Of a stretch of DNA of 10,915 nt, positions 1 through 5,517 are shown one piece after another. The notes below the pieces were generated by a model, which saw only the letters and a program-made list of their open reading frames with translations, did not search any database and was not told where the DNA came from. This DNA is from an uncultured Ruminococcus sp. (lineage in GTDB: Bacteria; Bacillota; Clostridia; Oscillospirales; Ruminococcaceae): the NCBI GenBank assembly GCA_946404705.1, contig CAMJES010000045.1, forward strand, positions 1 to 10,915, read 5' to 3'. Both the position numbers and the translations under genes were made by a program. The stretch's first letter is position 1, and each line of letters begins with the position of its first letter.

Positions 1-85
1 GGGGTCAAGGGGGCGAGCAGCCCCTTGTCGCGCTCCGCAGAGCGCGAAACTCCCTGAACCATAGCGAAAGGCAAAGCTGCGATAG
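1..85 (+). repeat. Left arm of long imperfect inverted repeat
   Basis: Read forward, this arm matches the reverse complement of about 502-603. Shared blocks are GGGGTCAAGGGGGC (1-14 against 590-603), TTGTCGC, GCGCGAAACTC followed by a CT-AACCA-AGC pattern, and GCTGCGATA/GCAGCGATA. A local hairpin, GCGCTC-CGCA-GAGCGC, sits at about 30-45, where the right arm has a different palindrome. The arm begins at base 1, so the element may extend beyond the contig. Confidence 0.7.
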
Positions 86-106
86 CACAAAAAGTAAAAG
101 CTTAAA

Positions 107-182
107 AAGCGCAATTCAATCAAAAAGGTAAAACGGGAAATGAACATCAAAACTCGTTGAACCTTAAAATTGAATTGCGCTT
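107..182. repeat. Palindromic element A (GCGCAATTCA arms)
   Basis: Two perfect 14-base arms, AAGCGCAATTCAAT at 107-120 and its reverse complement at 169-182, enclose a 48-base loop. The loop contains further short complementary pieces (AACG/CGTT and GGT/ACC). The outer arm sequence GCGCAATTCA is shared with a second palindromic element at 402-480, which suggests a repeat family. Confidence 0.75.
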
Positions 183-218
183 AATTCTTTTTTCCTAAAA
201 CACACTTTCCTCGGGGAT

Positions 219-249
219 AAAACGCGAGAAGCGAAGCGCCGAGCGTTTT
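219..249. repeat. Small hairpin with AAAACGC arms
   Basis: AAAACGC at 219-225 is matched by GCGTTTT at 243-249, with a 17-base loop that is rich in GCGAAGCG and may fold further. It lies between larger palindromes of the same block. No function can be assigned. Confidence 0.45.
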
Positions 250-268
250 GACCCGACATCGTATTTAA

Positions 269-314
269 AGCTATGCACGGTAAACCGACAATTGAAGTTT
301 TCCCGTGCATAGCT
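269..314. repeat. 12-bp hairpin, AGCTATGCACGG arms
   Basis: AGCTATGCACGG at 269-280 pairs perfectly with CCGTGCATAGCT at 303-314 around a 22-base loop. No poly-T tract follows either strand closely, so it does not look like an intrinsic terminator. It is one of several consecutive hairpins in the repeat block. Confidence 0.65.
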
Positions 315-326
315 GTTTATACTGCG

Positions 327-371
327 TCTAAAGGCAAATACACTCTCTTCGTTCGCATATTTGCCTTTAGA
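327..371. repeat. 14-bp hairpin, TCTAAAGGCAAATA arms
   Basis: TCTAAAGGCAAATA at 327-340 pairs perfectly with its reverse complement at 358-371, around a 17-base pyrimidine-rich loop. It lies 12 bases after the preceding hairpin. No coding context is visible on either strand. Confidence 0.65.
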
Positions 372-401
372 GGAAATTTTACTTTAAGAAAATAGAATGA
401 C

Positions 402-480
402 GCGCAATTCACAAATCGGTTCAGCAAGTTTTAGTTAGACAAAACTTGTTCTACTTTTCGTTTTTTGTTGTGAATTGCGC
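402..480. repeat. Palindromic element B with nested hairpin
   Basis: GCGCAATTCACAA at 402-414 pairs with TTGTGAATTGCGC at 468-480. Inside is a second perfect stem, CAAGTTTT at 425-432 with AAAACTTG at 441-448. The outer arms share GCGCAATTCA with element A at 107-182, while the interiors differ. A T5 run follows at 481-485, so on the plus strand the outer stem could also stop transcription. Confidence 0.75.
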
Positions 481-501
481 TTTTTATAGCTGTTAGATTT
501 T

Positions 502-603
502 CGGCTTATCGCTGCAAGCATTTAGCTTTGGTTTAGAGAGTTTCGCGCTTCTGCTAAAGGTCATAAATGACCTGCGACAAGGTGGCGCTGCCCCCTTGAC
601 CCC
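502..603 (-). repeat. Right arm of long imperfect inverted repeat
   Basis: This is the inverted partner of bases 1-85. It carries its own perfect palindrome, GGTCAT-AA-ATGACC (559-572), where the left arm has an unrelated GC-rich palindrome. A hairpin at that point is therefore kept while its sequence is not. That pattern favours selection for structure, or independently decaying copies of a structured repeat. Confidence 0.65.
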
Positions 604-605
604 TG

Positions 606-625
606 CAAGCCTTTGAAAAGGCTTG
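606..625. repeat. Short hairpin CAAGCCTT/AAGGCTTG
   Basis: CAAGCCTT (606-613) and AAGGCTTG (618-625) form a perfect 8-bp stem with a 4-base loop, about 55 bases past the eutC stop codon on the minus strand. No T-tract follows on the minus strand, so a terminator role for eutABC is weak. It may stabilise the 3' end of the transcript or belong to the repeat block. Confidence 0.5.
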
Positions 626-680
626 AGCGAAACTTTTCGTCCGCTTCGCGGTTTTAACGGCAATTCCGAATTCCACATTA

Positions 681-1463
681 TTACGTTTCTTTTAGAAAGC
701 TGCCGCTTTTCTTCTTTTCCAATATTTCAAGCATAAGGTCAACGATATGCGCTGCCGCTTCGACCGGCGGTATTCCGTGGCGGCTGATGTTGGAAACCAC
801 GGTATACTCCGTTTCAAGCATATCCGGTCGTGCGTTGTATGCCATATATGCAGACATACTCTCCGATGTGAGCAATCCCGGGCGCTCGCCTATAAGCACA
901 CAGGTCAGCTTAGCATTCAGCAGCGGCCCTATTGTTCGTGCTGTATTCACGCGGCAATACCTCACGAAAAACGGCGTTCCGACTGTCACACCCTCGTTTT
1001 CCAGTCCGAGAGTAATCGCAGGCAGTATATCGGGTATATTCGCTCCTACGCTCGGTGCGCAAAGTCCGTCGCCGACATATATTTGTACGTCGATATCGTG
1101 CCTGCATTGTGAAGATATTTTCTCCTTGGCTTCATCGGAAAAAAGTCTGCCGAGGTCGGGGCGTGTTATCATTGAGTTTTTGTCGGTGCAAAGCGTTTGC
1201 ACCTCAAAAAGTCCGAGTTTTTCGAGCAGTTCGGGCGTTACTTCGGAGAAAACCGCGTCTGCGGCGGCAGCCTGATCTGCGCGGAAACGCAGATATGAAC
1301 AGGTCGGATATCTTGCGCCGCAATGTCCGACTCCGATTCTTGCAGGTGTTTTCTGTTTTAGTGTTTTCAGTCTTTCTTCATCGCGTGGTTTCTCCAAAAG
1401 GCAGAAGTCCTGCATTTTTATCTCGGTTATATCCTGCTCGGAATAGTTAAAATTTCGTTCCAT
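681..1463 (-). CDS. eutC: Ethanolamine ammonia-lyase small subunit EutC
   Basis: EutC is the light subunit of adenosylcobalamin-dependent ethanolamine ammonia-lyase, which converts ethanolamine to acetaldehyde and ammonia. It helps bind the cofactor at the interface with EutB. The 260-residue product has the family blocks RIGVG at about 42-46, LRFRAD near 58, TRPDLGRLF near 100, VGDGL, VGTPFFVRYCRV, IGERPGLLTSESMSAYMAY and a C-terminal PPVEAAAHIVDL. The start at 1463 is chosen because GGAGGG lies 8 bases upstream. An in-frame ATG further upstream (1676) would overlap eutB and encode unrelated residues. eutC follows eutB by 16 nt and is the last gene of the operon. Compared with the enteric protein (about 295 residues), the N-terminal region before the conserved core is much shorter, about 22 instead of roughly 55-60 residues. 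The microcompartment-targeting segment therefore appears to be absent. Confidence 0.96.
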   Translation of the reverse strand: MERNFNYSEQDITEIKMQDFCLLEKPRDEERLKTLKQKTPARIGVGHCGARYPTCSYLRFRADQAAAADAVFSEVTPELLEKLGLFEVQTLCTDKNSMITRPDLGRLFSDEAKEKISSQCRHDIDVQIYVGDGLCAPSVGANIPDILPAITLGLENEGVTVGTPFFVRYCRVNTARTIGPLLNAKLTCVLIGERPGLLTSESMSAYMAYNARPDMLETEYTVVSNISRHGIPPVEAAAHIVDLMLEILEKKKSGSFLKET

Positions 1464-1479
1464 TTTGTGTTCCCTCCGC

Positions 1480-2844
1480 TCAATTGAAGATAGTCGGGTC
1501 GCCTGCACGGTCGGTGTAAAAGCCGTTTTCGTCAATGATGCCCCATTTCCTGCACCACGCCTCAAATTCGGGCGTTGCTTTTTTGCTGAGTATCTCACGG
1601 ACAGCCTTGACATCGTGGTGTCCCGTGGTCTGATACATAAGCATAATATCATCTCCGTGCGGAATAGCCATAACATAGTTAACCCCTGCCGAGCCGAGCA
1701 TTACAAGCAGGTTATCCATTGAGCTTTGGTCGCATATATTGTGGTTTGTGTAGCAGACATCGCAGCCCATTGGCAGACCGTGCATTTTGCCGCAGAATAC
1801 ATCTTCAAGTCCTGCACGGAGTATCTGCTCGCCGCCGCAGAGATATTCGGGGCCGATAAATCCGACCACCGTATTCACAAGGAACGGGTGAAAATGCCGC
1901 GCAAGCCCGTAACAGCGCGATTCCATCGTCTGCTGATCCCATACGGAGTTTCCCTCGCAAGAGGTTTCCGAGCCTTGACCCGTTTCGAAATACATATAAT
2001 TCGGCCCCTCGGACGTACCCCTTTCCGCCATGAGCGCATTCGCTTCTTCAAGCATATCGGCAGTCACGCCGAAAGCCTCCATTGACTTCTGCGAACCTGC
2101 GATAGACTGAAAGCAAAGGTCGGCAGGAGCGCCCTTGCGAATGGCTTCCATCTGCGTTGTAACATGGGAGAGAACGCAGTTTTGAGTGGGAACTTCGTAT
2201 TTCTGCATAACGTCCTTGAAAAGGCGAAGTATCTCACCCGTTGAATCGGCAGAATCAGTCGCAGGGTTAAGCCCGATAACAGCGTCGCCCATGCCGTAGG
2301 AAAGCCCCTCCAAAAGTGAAGCCGCAACGCCTTTCGGGTCGTCTGTCGGGTGGTTCGGCTGAAGTCTTGACGATAGCGTCCCCCTCATTCCTATCGAGGT
2401 GTTGCAATGGGTGATAATTTCAAGCTTTTGCGAAGCGTAAACAAGGTCAAGATTGCCCATAAGCTTGGAAACCGCGGCTATGACTTCGCTCGTCATGCCA
2501 CGCCCTGCGGAGAGTATCATTTCGCTCGTTGTGCGGCTGTCGAGTATCCATTCACGCAGCTCGGAAATGCTCTTGTTCTTTATCTTTTCATATTCGCAAA
2601 GGTCAAGGTCATCCTCAATAATGCGTGTTACAAAATCCGTTTCATAATCTGCGGCAGGCTGCTCCCGAAGCTCACGAACGGTCAGATTTGCAAGCACCAT
2701 TTTCGCCGCAATTCGTTCGGTAGCGTCAGCCGCACCAAGACCGATAAGCGCATCGCCCGACTTTATTTCGTTCGCCTTTCCCATTACCTCGCGGAGCGTT
2801 TTAAATTCATAGGTTTTTCCCGATATCCTTGCTTTGTATGACAT
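1480..2844 (-). CDS. eutB: Ethanolamine ammonia-lyase large subunit EutB
   Basis: EutB is the catalytic, TIM-barrel subunit of ethanolamine ammonia-lyase. The 454-residue length matches the enteric protein (453). Residues reported in the E. coli active site fall at the same positions: Arg160 and Gln162 in SSRLQPN, Glu287 in YFETGQG, and Asp362 in MGCDVCYTNH. Long blocks such as NTVVGFIGPEYL (about 324-335), HVTTQMEAIRKGAP (227-240), GDDIMLMYQTT (397-407) and RAGDP near the C-terminus are conserved, so the enzyme should be active. The start is supported by AAGAGGT 7 bases upstream of ATG. That site overlaps the eutA stop codon region, and the genes are 12 nt apart, which suggests translational coupling. 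The protein needs EutC for holoenzyme and EutA for cofactor exchange. Confidence 0.98.
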   Translation of the reverse strand: MSYKARISGKTYEFKTLREVMGKANEIKSGDALIGLGAADATERIAAKMVLANLTVRELREQPAADYETDFVTRIIEDDLDLCEYEKIKNKSISELREWILDSRTTSEMILSAGRGMTSEVIAAVSKLMGNLDLVYASQKLEIITHCNTSIGMRGTLSSRLQPNHPTDDPKGVAASLLEGLSYGMGDAVIGLNPATDSADSTGEILRLFKDVMQKYEVPTQNCVLSHVTTQMEAIRKGAPADLCFQSIAGSQKSMEAFGVTADMLEEANALMAERGTSEGPNYMYFETGQGSETSCEGNSVWDQQTMESRCYGLARHFHPFLVNTVVGFIGPEYLCGGEQILRAGLEDVFCGKMHGLPMGCDVCYTNHNICDQSSMDNLLVMLGSAGVNYVMAIPHGDDIMLMYQTTGHHDVKAVREILSKKATPEFEAWCRKWGIIDENGFYTDRAGDPTIFN

Positions 2845-2856
2845 TATGATTACCTC

Positions 2857-4248
2857 TTATATATCAAAAATAAGCGTTTTAACTATTACGGGCAGGACTT
2901 TTCCGCCTGCAAGCGGCTCGCCTATGCAGACGAAATCTCCGCCGCCGCAGCTTATACCGTCAATGCAGATAAAGCTTCGTTTTGTACGGCGTTTAAGCGC
3001 CTGACCGAGTGCCTTTCCTATGTCTGCTTCGGATATAATTATAAGCGGCTTTTCATCGGTCAGCACTTCCTCTGCGGCAAGGGTGAGCGCATCTGCCGCA
3101 GCTTCGATATCTGCAAAGGACGGACAATCGGGTGCTGCGAACGAAACAGCCGTGTACGGATTGTCAAACTGCGTTAAAGCTGCTTTTACAGCCGCTTTAA
3201 GGAACGGTATGTCATCGTGACTTTCAAATTTTATTCTTGCGCACGGTATGTTTTTTATCGGCAGTTTGCAGCCGCGGTATTCTATCGTACTTCCCGAAAC
3301 CTCCATGCTGAAATTTCCTGCCCCGACAACGGTCGCACGGATAGTTTCACCCGTGTTCTCTGCGGCATTTTTCATAAGCGCTGATGCGGATATCGTCCTG
3401 CCGAGTACAGTTCCTATATCGCCGTATAAAAACGGCGGCTTTTCGTTGTAAATGCAGTCTGCGACTCCGCCCGAAAAGGTTATCAGTTCGGGGAAAAAGC
3501 CTTTTTGCAGAGCGTGGTTTGTTGTCATAAGCTCAAGACGTTCATCGGCAGGTTCGAGGCCTACCGACTGAGCCAAAACGGATACCATTTCCGAGCATAT
3601 CTTTTCAGCGTTTTCGTGTGAAAGCTTTTCTCCGACAGAAACGGCGTTTTCGGTAAGCCGTGCAAGCTTAGGCGAAATGTATGTTATCACATTGTCCTTG
3701 TCAAGCTTTATAAGCCGCCCTCCAATGTCAAGACAGGCTGTGTCTAAAACTTCACCGTCCTTGAAAAGGCAGATATTTGTCGTTCCGCCGCCGATATCAA
3801 GGTTGGCGGTGAGCTTTCCGCTTTCCGAGGAAAGCCGCGCCGCACCCGAGCCTTTTCCTGCAAGAACGGATTCAAGGTCGGGGCCTGCCGCGGCGACTAC
3901 AAAATCTCCTGCCGCTTCTGAAATAAGCTGAACGGTTTCCGAAGCGTTGCGCTTTCGCGAGGTTTCTCCCGTGATAATGACCGCTCCCGTTGCAATATAG
4001 CACGGTTTAAGTCCTGCCGTTTCGTATTCCTCGGAGATGATGCCGCATACGCTTTTTATGTCGATATCATTTTCCGAAAGAAGCGGCGTGAAATGGATTT
4101 TTCCTGCATATATGATTTTTTTATCTGTAATTTCGATCTTTGGAACGCTGCCGAAACCGCCTGTGTTTTCGATCGTAAGTTTGCTGAAAACGACCTGCGT
4201 GGTCGATGTTCCGATGTCTATCCCTGCGCTTAAGATTTGTTCGCTCAT
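2857..4248 (-). CDS. eutA: Ethanolamine ammonia-lyase reactivating factor EutA
   Basis: EutA is an ATP-dependent chaperone of the actin-like ATPase fold. It releases damaged cobalamin from ethanolamine ammonia-lyase so fresh adenosylcobalamin can bind. The 463-residue product (enteric EutA is about 467) shows the phosphate-1 loop DIGTSTTQ at 11-18, TGET at 93-96, AGPDLESVLAGKGSGA at about 121-136, the phosphate-2 motif DIGGGTTN at 151-158, LDIGGRLI at 173-180 and SGGVAD in the second half. It ends in a VLPVIVKTL block like that of the enteric protein. A GGGAG ribosome site lies 9 bases before the ATG. As first gene of eutABC it is preceded by a strong promoter, a putative operator and a terminator-like leader hairpin. 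A reactivase here implies real reliance on the B12-dependent lyase. Confidence 0.94.
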   Translation of the reverse strand: MSEQILSAGIDIGTSTTQVVFSKLTIENTGGFGSVPKIEITDKKIIYAGKIHFTPLLSENDIDIKSVCGIISEEYETAGLKPCYIATGAVIITGETSRKRNASETVQLISEAAGDFVVAAAGPDLESVLAGKGSGAARLSSESGKLTANLDIGGGTTNICLFKDGEVLDTACLDIGGRLIKLDKDNVITYISPKLARLTENAVSVGEKLSHENAEKICSEMVSVLAQSVGLEPADERLELMTTNHALQKGFFPELITFSGGVADCIYNEKPPFLYGDIGTVLGRTISASALMKNAAENTGETIRATVVGAGNFSMEVSGSTIEYRGCKLPIKNIPCARIKFESHDDIPFLKAAVKAALTQFDNPYTAVSFAAPDCPSFADIEAAADALTLAAEEVLTDEKPLIIISEADIGKALGQALKRRTKRSFICIDGISCGGGDFVCIGEPLAGGKVLPVIVKTLIFDI

Positions 4249-4272
4249 AACTGTTTTCTCCCGAAAAAATGC

Positions 4273-4312
4273 AAAAAAGCAGCAGGATTAACACGGCACC
4301 CTTGCTGCTTTT
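4273..4312 (-). terminator. Terminator-like hairpin in the eutA leader
   Basis: On the minus strand, AAAAGCAGCA (4312 to 4303) pairs perfectly with TGCTGCTTTT (4284 to 4275) around an 18-base loop. Two more T bases make a run of six. It lies between the eutA promoter and the eutA ribosome site, about 12 bases after the predicted transcription start. It is therefore well placed for transcription attenuation rather than termination of an upstream gene. On the plus strand the same stem runs into a T-rich tract but has no gene to terminate. Only one hairpin is visible, so the twin-hairpin ANTAR/EutV target known from enterococcal eut operons is not recognised here. Confidence 0.55.
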
Positions 4313-4330
4313 ATTATTTTATTTTATTTT

Positions 4331-4359
4331 ATTTTATCAGATATAAATATATATGTCAA
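4331..4359 (-). promoter_or_regulatory. eutABC promoter
   Basis: On the minus strand, a perfect -35 TTGACA (4359 to 4354) is separated by 17 bases from a -10 TAAAAT (4336 to 4331), a near-consensus sigma-A promoter. The predicted start is near 4324, giving a leader of about 75 bases before eutA. The inverted repeat at 4359-4374 touches the upstream edge of the -35 box. Confidence 0.75.
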
Positions 4360-4374
4360 ACTTGGCGCCAATAT
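4359..4374. promoter_or_regulatory. Putative operator site 1 (eutA)
   Basis: AACTTGGCGCCAATAT contains the perfect 10-bp palindrome TTGGCGCCAA. It matches the proposed regulon consensus AACTTGGCGCCAAGTT at 13 of 16 positions. Its dyad centre is 7.5 bases upstream of the first base of the eutA -35 box, a position compatible with activation or with blocking polymerase. Related sites lie at 5444-5459 and 6902-6917. Confidence 0.7.
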
Positions 4375-4427
4375 GTTTTGCGGAATTTCTACAATTGAGT
4401 ATTTTTTGATGATTTAAAAATTCTGTG

Positions 4428-4496
4428 TAGGTGACGGGTTTCACGTCCCGATGTTACAAATACCCTTGTTAAACGGGATGGGCGACCCGTCCCCTA
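4428..4496. repeat. Palindromic MITE/REP-like repeat
   Basis: A left arm at 4428-4450, containing GACGGGT and GTCCCG, is complementary with a few mismatches to a right arm at 4474-4496 containing CGGGA and ACCCGTCCC. The centre adds a near-pairing TTACAA/TTGTTAA. It lies just past the 3' end of the EamA gene and upstream of the eutA promoter. No T-tract follows it on the minus strand, so it is not a standard terminator, though the stem could still hinder transcription between the two units. The GC-rich arms stand out in AT-rich DNA and suggest a small mobile repeat. Confidence 0.6.
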
Positions 4497-4547
4497 AAAA
4501 AACGTATTGATTAGAGTTCCGTAGTATAAATGCCGTAAAGCACTTTC

Positions 4548-5396
4548 TTAAATCGACATAAGGAATATACCTGCAAATATAAGAACTGCGCCGATTATCT
4601 TTGAAGCTGGAAAGCTTTCCTTGAAGCGCACAGCAGAATATATCGCAACGAAAACTATTGATATCTCACGGACTGCCGAAACATATCCTGCGCCTGCGAA
4701 GTTCATTGCTTTAAGCACGAGAAAATATGCCGCAAAGGTGAGTGCCGAAACAGCTAAAATGCGGAATTTGTTGCAGGATATCTCGGCTTTGAGCTGCCCC
4801 CTTTTTATAACGAGCGGAGCTATCAGAACCGCAGGTATGACCGCTATCACCCAGTAAACGACCATAGGATCGGTGTATTTTACCGACTGCTTGTCGCTTA
4901 GTGTGTATGCCGCAACTATCAAGCCGTTGAGCAGAGCAAGCCGTGTCGTGGGAACTTTTATAAGTGCTTTTATCGGAGCGGCAAATTCGGAAAACGAAAG
5001 CTTTTTCATATTTATAACGTATATTCCGCCAAAAATAAGCAGAGCGCCTGCTATCATCAATGCGGTTATCGGCTCCGTGCCGAGGAGTGCCGAAGCTATG
5101 CAGACAATGACGGGCGCAATTCCCCTTGTAAGCGGATAAACGGCGGAAATTTCGCCTATCGAATATGTCTTTGCAAGAAGAAAATAGTATGCCGCCTGCA
5201 TAAGCCCCGATACCGCAAGAAAAATGAAGCCTTTCGGGTTGGGCGCAGGGCAGGTCAGAAGCACCGGTATCGTCAGAACGACCGACGCGGCTGTAAGCTG
5301 ACACCAGAGAAACGTCAGCTTGTCGCGCGAGCCTTTTGCGATAATGTTCCACGAAGCATGGCATACCGCCGACGCAAGCAATATTATAAGTACCAT
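4548..5396 (-). CDS. EamA/DMT-family membrane transporter
   Basis: This 282-residue protein is a drug/metabolite-transporter-type membrane protein. About ten hydrophobic segments lie in two EamA repeats (roughly 1-130 and 145-282), each ending in a Gly-rich helix such as IAGALLIFGGIYVI and IIGAVLIFAGIFLM. The N-terminal block HASWNIIAKGSRDK (13-26) resembles the EamA-like proteins known to accompany phosphonate-utilisation operons, which fits its place back-to-back with a PhnW-type aminotransferase. That assignment is from memory and needs a profile search. An AGAGGTG site lies 7 bases before the ATG. The substrate and transport direction are unknown: it could carry a phosphonate, an amine or the alanine formed by transamination. 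A divergent promoter and shared operator link it to the aminotransferase. Confidence 0.82.
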   Translation of the reverse strand: MVLIILLASAVCHASWNIIAKGSRDKLTFLWCQLTAASVVLTIPVLLTCPAPNPKGFIFLAVSGLMQAAYYFLLAKTYSIGEISAVYPLTRGIAPVIVCIASALLGTEPITALMIAGALLIFGGIYVINMKKLSFSEFAAPIKALIKVPTTRLALLNGLIVAAYTLSDKQSVKYTDPMVVYWVIAVIPAVLIAPLVIKRGQLKAEISCNKFRILAVSALTFAAYFLVLKAMNFAGAGYVSAVREISIVFVAIYSAVRFKESFPASKIIGAVLIFAGIFLMSI

Positions 5397-5416
5397 ATCT
5401 TTTCACCTCTGTTTTC

Positions 5417-5445
5417 ATTATAGTGAAAAAAGGGGTTGACGCAAA
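5417..5445 (-). promoter_or_regulatory. EamA-gene promoter, divergent
   Basis: On the minus strand a perfect -10 TATAAT (5422 to 5417) is preceded by a weak -35, either TTTGCG with a 17-base spacer or TTGCGT with 16. The -35 overlaps the end of the inverted repeat at 5444-5459. With the TTGCGT reading the dyad sits 7.5 bases upstream of the -35, exactly as in the eutA promoter. Confidence 0.55.
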
Positions 5446-5464
5446 TTTGGCGCCATGTTAGAAT
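5436..5464 (+). promoter_or_regulatory. Aminotransferase promoter
   Basis: The -35 TTGACG (5436-5441) and -10 TAGAAT (5459-5464) are separated by 17 bases, giving a predicted start near 5471. The spacer consists almost wholly of the inverted repeat at 5444-5459. The promoter overlaps an in-frame ATG at 5455, which therefore cannot be the aminotransferase start. Confidence 0.7.
5444..5459. promoter_or_regulatory. Putative operator site 2 (EamA gene/aminotransferase)
   Basis: AATTTGGCGCCATGTT matches the dyad consensus AACTTGGCGCCAAGTT at 14 of 16 positions and has the perfect core TGGCGCCA. It fills the spacer of the rightward promoter, its last base being the first base of the -10 box. It also overlaps the -35 of the leftward EamA-gene promoter, so one bound protein could control both. 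Confidence 0.72.
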
Positions 5465-5517
5465 ATGCTTGTCAAATGAATATGGGAAAAATTCCAAATC
5501 AAAAGGAGCTGTTTTAT

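Larger units (their letters stand above)
1..680. repeat. Gene-free palindromic repeat block
   Basis: This 680-base stretch has no reading frame with a ribosome binding site or recognisable protein. It holds an imperfect inverted repeat at its two ends (1-85 against about 502-603). Between them lie large hairpins at 107-182, 219-249, 269-314, 327-371 and 402-480, and beyond them small ones at 606-625 and 641-651. It lies just downstream of eutC on the minus strand, so it may form the 3' end of that transcript, but no hairpin with a proper T-tract directly follows eutC. The density of perfect stems suggests a cluster of small non-autonomous palindromic elements rather than a gene remnant. A structured RNA is an alternative that the sequence alone cannot exclude. 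Confidence 0.7.

Noticed and set aside
1..480. CRISPR array
   Set aside because: The repeats are palindromes of varied sequence and spacing, not identical direct repeats with uniform spacers.
493..678. A 61-residue minus-strand reading frame downstream of eutC
   Set aside because: It runs through the inverted-repeat arm and hairpins, has no ribosome site and resembles no known protein.
1464..1676. An N-terminal extension of eutC starting at 1676 (331 residues)
   Set aside because: The added 71 residues overlap the 3' end of eutB in another frame and have no family similarity. The ATG at 1463 has a good ribosome site and starts a normal EutC.
4249..4330. B12 riboswitch upstream of eutA
   Set aside because: Cobalamin riboswitches span roughly 200 bases with conserved boxes. 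The leader is only about 75 bases and I see no B12 box.
4711..5418. A 235-residue minus-strand frame overlapping the EamA gene
   Set aside because: It is an alternative frame of a clear membrane transporter and has an Arg/Ser/Cys-rich non-protein-like composition.
5455..5517. Earlier ATG for the aminotransferase
   Set aside because: It lies inside the predicted promoter, upstream of the likely transcription start, and lacks a ribosome site. The ATG at 5518 follows AAAGGAG.
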